Origin: Spongisporangium articulatum
Lineage (GTDB): Bacteria > Actinomycetota > Actinomycetes > Actinomycetales > Kineosporiaceae
DNA length: 64,000 nt
Direction: 5' to 3'
Assembly: GCF_044465595.1 (NCBI RefSeq)
Contig: NZ_JBITLV010000005.1
Coordinates: forward strand, 62,001-126,000
A program made the position numbers and the translations under genes. Of the stretch, positions 58,519 to 64,000 are shown one piece after another. Position 1 is the first letter of the stretch; every line of letters begins with the position of its first letter. The notes below the pieces were generated by a model. That model made no database searches. It was not told the DNA's origin and saw only the letters and a program-made list of their open reading frames with translations.

Positions 58519-58523
58519 GGGAG

Positions 58524-59918
58524 CTACCAGGGGGTGTGGAGGAGTTGCTCCACCGCCAGGGCGAGCACCCACTGCGCGAGCAGCCACCACCGCACCCGTC
58601 GGGGCGGCAGGAGAGCGCCCACCGCGGTCAGCCACACGGTCCAGGGCAGCCAGATGCGTTCCACTTCGGCCTTGCTCATCCCGCTGAGCGCGGCCAGCAG
58701 CACCGCCCCGAAGGCCGCGACGGCGACCAGGGCCAGCGCCCGTCGTCCCGGCTCGCCCGGGCCGCGCGATGCCACGAGCCGCCCGGCGCGCGCCAACCCC
58801 GCGGCCACCGCCGGCCCGGCCGCCACCGCGAGCGCGCCGAAGTCCGCCCAGACCCAGTACCCGTAGGGCCGCAGCCCGCCGAAGCCGGCCAGGTAGCGCC
58901 CCCGGACTGCGGAGTACCCGTCCCACCAGGCGAACCCGGCCAGCGCGAACGCACCGACGACGACCACGGCCGCCCCCGCCGCGAGGACGACCGCCGCCGC
59001 GACCCGCCGCGACGACCGCGTCGACGGTCCGACCCGCCGGGCACCGACCACCAGGACGGCCAGCGCGGGCACGGCCACCAGCGGTGCGCCGTAGGAGAGG
59101 AAGCAGCACCAGCCGAGCACGAGTCCCGCGGGCACCGCCCAGGCGAGGGCCCCGGTCGCAGCCCGGGCCAGCAGGTACACCCCGAGGGCCCCGAACCCGG
59201 CCAGCAGCGCGTCGGCACTCACACCGGCCCAGACCACGGCGGGCGACAGCACCAGGTACGGCAGCGCCTGCCGGGCGAGCGCTTCGCCCACGACCCGGCG
59301 CAGCGTCGCCGTGACCGCGACCACCGCGACGGCCCACCCCAGGAGGCAGGCGAGGGACGCCGGCCAGGGGCCGGTCAGCCCGGCGGCGTCCAGGGCGACG
59401 AAGATCGCGGTCATGCCCGGCGGGTGCCCGGACACGTGCGTCGCCCACGGCTGCGGCGCACCGGCCGGGATGCTCACCGCGAAGCCGGTGAGGAAGTCGT
59501 GCCACGACCCGGCCCGGATGCGGGGCACGTCGACCAGGTACTCGTGCCGTGTGGTCAGCGGGTCGCGCACGCCGCCGACGCCGCGGCTCAGCGCGAGGGC
59601 CACGGTCCAGGCGAGGGCGCCGGCGAAGGCGAGCGGCGCAACCGCCCGCCAGACGACCCGTTCCGCGAGCGGGGGCAGGACGACGACCAGCAGGGCCCCC
59701 ACCGCCACCGGCAGGAGCACCCCTGGGCCGAGCACGGGCTCGATGCGGGCGAACAGCGGTGCCGCGCCCGCCAGCACCGGAACGCCCCGGCCGACGAGGA
59801 GGCCGCCGACCACGGCGGCCACGGTCACCAGGGCGACCGCCGCTGCGGCCGCGGCGACGTCCGCGCCGGTGCCGTCCGGGCGGCGCCCGTTCGACGGCGG
59901 TCTCCTCGGCGCGCTCAC
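58524..59918 (-). CDS. Integral-membrane glycosyltransferase-like protein
   Basis: A 464-residue membrane protein with about eleven helices and no cytosolic domain. TTRHEYLVDVPRIRAG in the first external loop and VSGHPPGMTAIFVAL recall polyprenyl-phosphate-sugar-dependent mannosyltransferase-like (GT-C) proteins; an acidic residue pair near the first loop is expected, but DXD is not clear. SGMSKAEVERIWLPW near the C terminus is a common actinobacterial motif of this group. GTG 59918 begins MSAPRRPPS. Donor and acceptor are unknown. Confidence 0.8.
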   Translation of the reverse strand: MSAPRRPPSNGRRPDGTGADVAAAAAAVALVTVAAVVGGLLVGRGVPVLAGAAPLFARIEPVLGPGVLLPVAVGALLVVVLPPLAERVVWRAVAPLAFAGALAWTVALALSRGVGGVRDPLTTRHEYLVDVPRIRAGSWHDFLTGFAVSIPAGAPQPWATHVSGHPPGMTAIFVALDAAGLTGPWPASLACLLGWAVAVVAVTATLRRVVGEALARQALPYLVLSPAVVWAGVSADALLAGFGALGVYLLARAATGALAWAVPAGLVLGWCCFLSYGAPLVAVPALAVLVVGARRVGPSTRSSRRVAAAVVLAAGAAVVVVGAFALAGFAWWDGYSAVRGRYLAGFGGLRPYGYWVWADFGALAVAAGPAVAAGLARAGRLVASRGPGEPGRRALALVAVAAFGAVLLAALSGMSKAEVERIWLPWTVWLTAVGALLPPRRVRWWLLAQWVLALAVEQLLHTPW

Positions 59919-59969
59919 GGGCCGAGCCTGGCACCCCGTGCGCGGCGACCCGCCGCCGCACACCGCGAC

Positions 59970-60027
59970 GTCATCGGCTCGTAAGCAGTCGGTCGGCATT
60001 CGGCCGGCGCGGTCATCCGGTCGTAAG
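59970..60027. promoter_or_regulatory. Direct repeat in the divergent promoter of the glycosyltransferase genes
   Basis: GTCATCGGCTCGTAAG (59970-59985) recurs as GTCATCCGGTCGTAAG (60012-60027), 42 bases apart, i.e. four helical turns. Candidate binding sites for the nearby OmpR-type regulator; inference. Confidence 0.45.
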
Positions 60028-60073
60028 GCGCTCGTTCTCGTCGCGGACCGGCCCCGCGCAGAAGGCTCGAGGC

Positions 60074-60751
60074 ATGACAGCCCAGGTGGACGTCGTCCTG
60101 CCGTGCCGCGACGAGGCCGCGGCGCTGGCCCTCCTGCTCCCCCGGATGCCCACGCACTACCGGGCGGTCGTCGTCGACAACGGTTCTCGCGACGCGACCG
60201 CCGCCGTTGCCCGCGCGCTCGGCGCGCTCGTCGTCCAGCAGCCCGCGCCCGGCTACGGCAGCGCGGTGCAGGCGGGCATCGAGGCCGCCCGGCCGGGCCT
60301 GGTCGCCGTGCTGGACGGCGACGACTCGCTCGACCCGCTCGACCTCGCACCGCTGGTCGACCTGGTGGCCGAGGGCCGGGCCGACCTGGCGGTGGGCCGG
60401 CGCCGCCCGGTCGGGCGCGGCACGTGGCCGCTGCACGCGCGGGCCGGGAACGCCCTGGTCGCGGCCCGGTTGAGACGACGCGGCATCCCGGTGCACGACA
60501 TCGCCCCGATGCGCGTGTTCGACCGCGACGCCCTGCTCGACCTCGGCATCGCGGACCGCCGCTCCGGGTATCCGCTGGAGCTGCTGCTGCGAGCCGCGTC
60601 GGCCGGCTGGCGCATCGTCGAGCAGGACGTGGCCTACCGGCCGCGCGCGGCCGGCACCCGGTCCAAAGTGAGCGGATCGCTGCGCGGAACCCTCACCGCC
60701 GGAATGGATTTCCGCCGGGTGCTGGCCGAGGCGACGGGACGACGGCCGTGA
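60074..60751 (+). CDS. Family 2 glycosyltransferase (dolichol-phosphate-mannose-synthase-like)
   Basis: A 225-residue GT-A fold enzyme: DVVLPCRDEAAALALLLPRMP, VVDNGSRDATAAVARALG, AVLDGDDSLDP (DGDD nucleotide-sugar/metal site) and GYPLELLLRAASAGWRIVEQDVAYRPR. No membrane segments. It would load a sugar onto a polyprenyl phosphate or other carrier for the GT-C enzyme. ATG 60074. It overlaps the next gene by four bases. Confidence 0.9.
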   Translation: MTAQVDVVLPCRDEAAALALLLPRMPTHYRAVVVDNGSRDATAAVARALGALVVQQPAPGYGSAVQAGIEAARPGLVAVLDGDDSLDPLDLAPLVDLVAEGRADLAVGRRRPVGRGTWPLHARAGNALVAARLRRRGIPVHDIAPMRVFDRDALLDLGIADRRSGYPLELLLRAASAGWRIVEQDVAYRPRAAGTRSKVSGSLRGTLTAGMDFRRVLAEATGRRP

Positions 60752-61446
60752 GGGCCACCGTGTTGGTGGTGGCCAAGGCGCCGGTGCCGGGACTGGCCAA
60801 GACCCGGCTGGTACCCGCCCTGGGCCCGCGGGGCGCCGCCGAGGTGGCCGCCGCCGCCCTGCTCGACACTCTGGACGCCGCGACGGCCGCCGGTCGGGCG
60901 CTCGGTGTCCGACCGGTGGTCGCCCTGACCGGCGACCTGACAGCTGCCGCCCGGGCCGATCACGTGCGGGCGGCGCTGGCCCGGTGCACCGTCGTCCCCC
61001 AGCGCGGTGACGGCTTCGACGAGCGCCTGGCCCACGCCCACGTCGACGCTGCGGGAGCCGGTCCCGTCGTGCAGATCGGGATGGACACCCCGCAGGTGAC
61101 GGCCGAGCTGCTGATGGAGTGCGCCGACGCGCTCACGCGGGCCGACGCGGCGCTCGGAGCGGCCGAGGACGGCGGCTGGTGGATGCTCGCGCTGCGGGAC
61201 GCACGGGAGGCGATGCGACTGGTCGGGGTGCCGATGTCGACGCCCGAGACCGGCGCGGCCACCGCCGCGGCGCTGCGCCGCGGCGGTCTGAGCGTGGCGG
61301 AGGCTCCCCCGCTGCGGGACGTCGACACGGCCGAGGATGCCTGGGCGGTGGCCGATCTCGCGCCGATGACCCGGTTCGCGGTGGCCCTCGCCGGCCCGGG
61401 CCGGGCCGAGGCGGTCCGACCCGCCTCCGAGGTCGGTGCGCGATGA
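60748..61446 (+). CDS. DUF2064/TIGR04282 glycosyltransferase-like protein
   Basis: A 232-residue protein: VVAKAPVPGLAKTRLVPALG, IGMDTPQVTAELLMECAD, GAAEDGGWWMLALRD and RDVDTAEDAWAVADL are diagnostic of the DUF2064 (TIGR04282) family, a nucleotidyl- or glycosyltransferase A-like fold often paired with a family 2 glycosyltransferase. Members occur in arsenosugar synthesis loci, but no radical SAM arsenosugar gene is present. GTG 60748 overlaps upstream; the 3' end overlaps the methyltransferase (ATGA). Confidence 0.9.
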   Translation: MRATVLVVAKAPVPGLAKTRLVPALGPRGAAEVAAAALLDTLDAATAAGRALGVRPVVALTGDLTAAARADHVRAALARCTVVPQRGDGFDERLAHAHVDAAGAGPVVQIGMDTPQVTAELLMECADALTRADAALGAAEDGGWWMLALRDAREAMRLVGVPMSTPETGAATAAALRRGGLSVAEAPPLRDVDTAEDAWAVADLAPMTRFAVALAGPGRAEAVRPASEVGAR

Positions 61447-62108
61447 CCGCGCTGGCCGCCTACGAGGCGGGGCTGGGTGGGGCGCCGGTCTGGGTGCGCT
61501 CCGGGGACGGTCGTCGCGCGCTGCCCGTGCACCGCTGGGCGGGCGAGGTCGACGCCCGGGACGACGGGCTGCTCACGGCCGTCCTGTCGGGCACCGGAGC
61601 GCGACCCCGGGTCCTCGACATCGGTTGTGGCGCAGGCCGGCTCACGGTCGCGTTGCTGGGCCGGGGGGCCCAGGCCCTGGGGGTGGACTCCTCACCCACC
61701 GCCGTCCGGCTGGCCCGGTCCCGGGGCGCCCGCGTGCACCGGGCCGACGTCCTGGGCCCCCTCCCGGACGCCTGGCGCCACGGGTGGGACCGCGTGCTGC
61801 TGGCCGACGGCAACCTCGGCATCGGCGGGGACCCCGCCCGCCTGCTGAACCGGCTGGTCCCCCTGCTGGCCCCCGGCGGGCGGATCGTCGCGGACGTACG
61901 AGCGGGCGGAGGCATCGCGCGGGGGCCCGCCTGGATCGAGTCCGTCGACGTCGCCGGTGATCCCATCGGCGGCGCGGTGCCGTGGGCGTGGGTGGGGGCC
62001 GACGCGGCGGCGGAGCTGGGGGCGGCCTGCGGTCTCGCGCTGAGCGACCTGCGACCGGTGCCCGGGGCCCGCACCCGCCGGTGGGTCGCGACCTGGGGTC
62101 GGCCGTGA
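61443..62108 (+). CDS. Class I SAM-dependent methyltransferase
   Basis: A 221-residue methyltransferase: VLDIGCGAGRLTVALLGRG is motif I, GVDSSPTAVRLARSRG motif II and LADGNLGIGGDPARLLNRLVPLLAPGGRIVADV holds motifs III-IV. WVRSGDGRRALPVHRW at the N terminus is typical of the homologues in this cluster. The substrate is unknown; a sugar or lipid of the same pathway is likely. It overlaps both neighbours by four bases. Confidence 0.9.
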   Translation: MTALAAYEAGLGGAPVWVRSGDGRRALPVHRWAGEVDARDDGLLTAVLSGTGARPRVLDIGCGAGRLTVALLGRGAQALGVDSSPTAVRLARSRGARVHRADVLGPLPDAWRHGWDRVLLADGNLGIGGDPARLLNRLVPLLAPGGRIVADVRAGGGIARGPAWIESVDVAGDPIGGAVPWAWVGADAAAELGAACGLALSDLRPVPGARTRRWVATWGRP

Positions 62109-63289
62109 ACGCCCTCGACGGCCTCCTCGACCGGCTCCGCACGAAGATCGACGAGACCGGCCCCCGGACAACGGATTTCACCAGTCGCTGGCACGACGAA
62201 CGGGTGGCCGCGCGGATCGGGGCGGCGCTCGGGACGTGCTTCACCGTCTGCTTCGTCACCGGGCTGCTGAGCCACTTCGTCCAGCACCCGCAGCCGTGGT
62301 TCGTCTGGCCGGCGCACCCGGCGTCCCTGTACCGGTACACGCAGGGCCTGCACGTGCTGACCGGCATCGCCGCCGTCCCGCTGCTGTTGGTCAAGCTGTG
62401 GACGGTCTACCCGCGACTGTTCGGGGTGCCGCGCCTCGGTGGCCCGGTGCGGATGCTGGAACGCGCCTCCGTCGCGGCGCTCGTGGCCTCGGCCCTGTTC
62501 CAACTGCTGACCGGCCTGCAGAACATCGCGCACTGGTACCCGTGGGGATTCTCGTTCCCGCCGGTGCACTACGCGCTGGCCTGGGTCTCGATCGGGGCGA
62601 TCGCGGTGCACGTGGCGGTGCAGCTGCCGGCCATCCGGCTCGGCCTGTCCCGCCCGCTCCAACCCCTTGGTGATCATGCAGAAGGTCCCCCACCGGAGGG
62701 CCCGTCGCGACGCTGGCTGCTCGGCGCCGCGCTGGCCGGGGCGGCCGGAGCCGTGCTGGCCACCGCCGGCCAGACGGTGTCCTGGCTGCGGTGGGTGTCA
62801 GTGCTGGCGGTCCGCACCGGCGAGGGACCTCAAGGCGTCCCGGTGAACAAGACGGCCCGGGGCGCAGGGGTTCTCACGGCCGCGACCGACCCGGGCTGGC
62901 GGCTCACGGTGACCGGGCCGGGCGGCACCCGGAGCCTGTCGCTGGCCGACCTGACGGCCCTTCCGCAGCACGACGTCGACCTCCCGATCGCCTGCGTCGA
63001 GGGGTGGAGCGCGGTCGCGACCTGGACCGGCGTCCGGGTCCGCGACCTGGCCGACGCCGTGGGCGCCGGGCCCGACGCGAGCCTGCGCTTCACCTCGCTG
63101 CAGGCGTCGGGCGGCTACCGGGTCAGCGAGCTGCCCGCCCGGCACGTGCGCGCCGCCGAATCGCTCGTGGCGCTGCGGGTGGGCGGAGAACCGCTGGCGC
63201 TCGACCACGGCTACCCGGCCCGGTTGATCGCCCCGAGCCGCCCGGGGGTCCTGCAGACCAAGTGGTTGTCCCGGATCGAGGTGATCTGA
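62105..63289 (+). CDS. Membrane-anchored molybdopterin oxidoreductase (SuoX fold)
   Basis: A 394-residue fusion. Residues 1-180 carry about four membrane helices with His residues (LLSHFVQHPQPWF, QGLHVLTGIAAVP, NIAHWYPWGFSFPPVHY) as in cytochrome b561-like haem proteins. An internal RRWLLGAALAGAAGA helix follows at about 200, and then a sulfite-oxidase-type molybdopterin domain (LPIACVEGWSAVATWTGVRVRDLA with Mo-ligand Cys; DHGYPARLIAPSRPG). Electrons could pass from the outer Mo site to haem. A copy of the TGATCATGCAGAA repeat lies in the linker (62671-62690). GTG 62105 overlaps the methyltransferase stop. Confidence 0.9.
   Translation: MNALDGLLDRLRTKIDETGPRTTDFTSRWHDERVAARIGAALGTCFTVCFVTGLLSHFVQHPQPWFVWPAHPASLYRYTQGLHVLTGIAAVPLLLVKLWTVYPRLFGVPRLGGPVRMLERASVAALVASALFQLLTGLQNIAHWYPWGFSFPPVHYALAWVSIGAIAVHVAVQLPAIRLGLSRPLQPLGDHAEGPPPEGPSRRWLLGAALAGAAGAVLATAGQTVSWLRWVSVLAVRTGEGPQGVPVNKTARGAGVLTAATDPGWRLTVTGPGGTRSLSLADLTALPQHDVDLPIACVEGWSAVATWTGVRVRDLADAVGAGPDASLRFTSLQASGGYRVSELPARHVRAAESLVALRVGGEPLALDHGYPARLIAPSRPGVLQTKWLSRIEVI
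62671..62690. repeat. TGATCATGCAGAA repeat arm inside a coding sequence
   Basis: TGATCATGCAGAAGGTCCCC encodes part of the linker (GDHAEGPP) between the membrane and Mo domains. It shares 13 bases with the gene-end palindromes at 1723 and 25581 and has no second arm nearby. It may be a remnant or chance. Confidence 0.4.
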
Positions 63290-63290
63290 C

Positions 63291-63698
63291 GTGCGGGCCC
63301 GGATCGCGCTGGGCGCACTCGGCGGCGCCGCGATGGTCTTCGGCGTGGTGTCCCTGTTCTCGGTGCCCGGCCGGGTGCCGCTCGTGCTGCTGTGGGCGGG
63401 CGTTCCCCTGGTTCTGCACGACGCCGTGCTCGTGCCCGCCACGCTCGCACTGGCCTGGCTGGGACGGCGGGTGCTGCCCCGCCGCGCCTGGGGGCCGGCC
63501 GTCGTGGGTCTCGTCTGCGCCGCCACCGCCCTGCTGCTCGCCCTGCCGCCGCTGCTCAGCCCGGCCGCGGGCGCCGTCCCGGGGCTCCTGAACCGCGACT
63601 ACCGGCTCGGCCTCGCCCTGGCCCTGGCCGCCTCCCTGCTGGTCACCGCGCTGCTGCTCGTCGGCACCCGCCGCCGGGATCACGAAAAGCCGGAGTGA
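63291..63698 (+). CDS. Small membrane protein, hypothetical
   Basis: A 135-residue protein with four predicted helices (about residues 5-22, 27-57, 68-86, 107-127) and a charged C terminus RRRDHEKPE. GTG 63291 is one base after the stop of the molybdopterin protein, so it is the last gene of this operon. VLHDAVLVPATLALAWLGRRVLP is its most distinctive segment. It may be a subunit or assembly partner of the oxidoreductase; no family is recognised. Confidence 0.75.
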   Translation: MRARIALGALGGAAMVFGVVSLFSVPGRVPLVLLWAGVPLVLHDAVLVPATLALAWLGRRVLPRRAWGPAVVGLVCAATALLLALPPLLSPAAGAVPGLLNRDYRLGLALALAASLLVTALLLVGTRRRDHEKPE

Positions 63699-63755
63699 GA
63701 CCGATCTCCCGGGGCGTCCGGGTCCCTTCCGGCGGGCCGCGGCCGGTCGCTGGCC

Positions 63756-63761
63756 TAATCT
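63756..63761 (+). promoter_or_regulatory. -10 box of a probable leaderless promoter (MgtE-N-like gene)
   Basis: TAATCT, six bases before GTG 63768; no Shine-Dalgarno sequence. Confidence 0.6.
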
Positions 63762-63767
63762 GACCTC

Positions 63768-64000
63768 GTGAGCGCGAGCCGGGTCTTCGTGGCGCGGATG
63801 GCCGGACTGGCCGTCTTCGATCCGCTCGGCGACCAGGTCGGCAAGGTCCGCGACGTCGTCGTCACGATCCGCCCGGGCCGCGCGCCCGACCGCGCGGTCG
63901 GCATGGTCGTCGAGGTACCGGGCCGGCGCCGGGTGTTCGTGCCGATGACCCGGGTGACGAGCATCGACGCCGGTCAGGTGATCACCACCGGGCTGGTCAA
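63768..64000 (+). CDS. MgtE N-terminal-domain/PRC-barrel protein (5' end only)
   Basis: The first 77 codons of a protein cut by the right edge. VFVARMAGLAVFDPLGDQVGKVRDVVVTIRPG and GMVVEVPGRRRVFVPMTRVTSIDAGQVITT form a PRC-barrel-like start, as in the Rv1232c-type actinobacterial proteins that continue into an MgtE N-terminal (Mg-sensing) domain. Whether membrane transport helices follow cannot be seen. Confidence 0.8.
   Translation, partial: MSASRVFVARMAGLAVFDPLGDQVGKVRDVVVTIRPGRAPDRAVGMVVEVPGRRRVFVPMTRVTSIDAGQVITTGLV

Noticed and set aside
60748..61446. Arsenosugar biosynthesis locus
   Set aside because: DUF2064 is present, but the radical SAM ArsS-type and ArsM genes that define the pathway are absent.

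Overview
The window comes from a high-GC Gram-positive bacterium of the class Actinomycetia. Codons are strongly GC-biased at third positions, GTG starts are common, many genes look leaderless (a TANNNT -10 box 6-7 bases before the start codon), and the left part keeps the gene order of Mycobacterium tuberculosis Rv3202c-Rv3213c. The genus cannot be fixed from the sequence. No prophage, insertion sequence, CRISPR array, rRNA or tRNA was seen; this is chromosomal backbone with a few accessory islands.

Bases 1-13.9 kb: the N-terminal half of an AdnA-like helicase runs off the left edge. It is followed by an alkyltransferase-like DNA-repair protein, an inserted AlgI/AlgX-type O-acetylation pair, DUF4184, MoeZ with a DUF3152 lipoprotein, a TetR regulator, DUF3107, a ferritin-like protein, a DEAD-box RNA helicase, a ParA ATPase with a histone-H1-like lysine-rich tail, and an MpaB-type oxygenase. 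Bases 14-25.6 kb: a prim-pol-like protein divergent from a DNA-binding/TPR-type regulator, a LOG-like protein, a RecB-family nuclease, a PHP phosphoesterase, MprF, an alpha/beta hydrolase, DUF6758, a MaoC-type hydratase and aminopeptidase P. Bases 25.6-34.2 kb: a complete recC-recB-recD operon with 4-base overlaps.

Bases 34.2-41.8 kb: CorA preceded by a small proline-containing leader ORF, then a P1 peptidase, an epoxide hydrolase, a GSP17M-type membrane protein, Dps, an acyl-CoA dehydrogenase and a secreted esterase. Bases 41.8-44.9 kb: a sulfite reductase - zinc-ribbon - APS reductase operon whose leader holds a SigA-like promoter, an S-box (SAM-I) riboswitch, a cysteine-containing leader peptide and mutually exclusive hairpins. 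Bases 45-55.4 kb: PhzF, UdgB, a hydrolase, two CitE-type malyl-CoA enzymes, an EamA transporter, small regulators, a LuxR-type ATPase regulator and DUF4242. Bases 55.5-63.7 kb: a two-component system divergent from an envelope-sugar-like cluster (epimerase, two glycosyltransferases, DUF2064, methyltransferase, membrane molybdopterin oxidoreductase). An MgtE-N-like gene begins at the right edge.

Two themes cross the window. A family of long palindromes built on TGATCATGCGCAAACGC or TGATCATGCAGAAACC sits at gene ends, mostly between convergent genes, and its arms often contain or abut the stop codons. Four proteins matching steps of the ethylmalonyl-CoA pathway (mesaconyl-CoA hydratase, methylsuccinyl-CoA dehydrogenase-like, Mcl1, Mcl2) are scattered over 26 kb instead of forming one operon.
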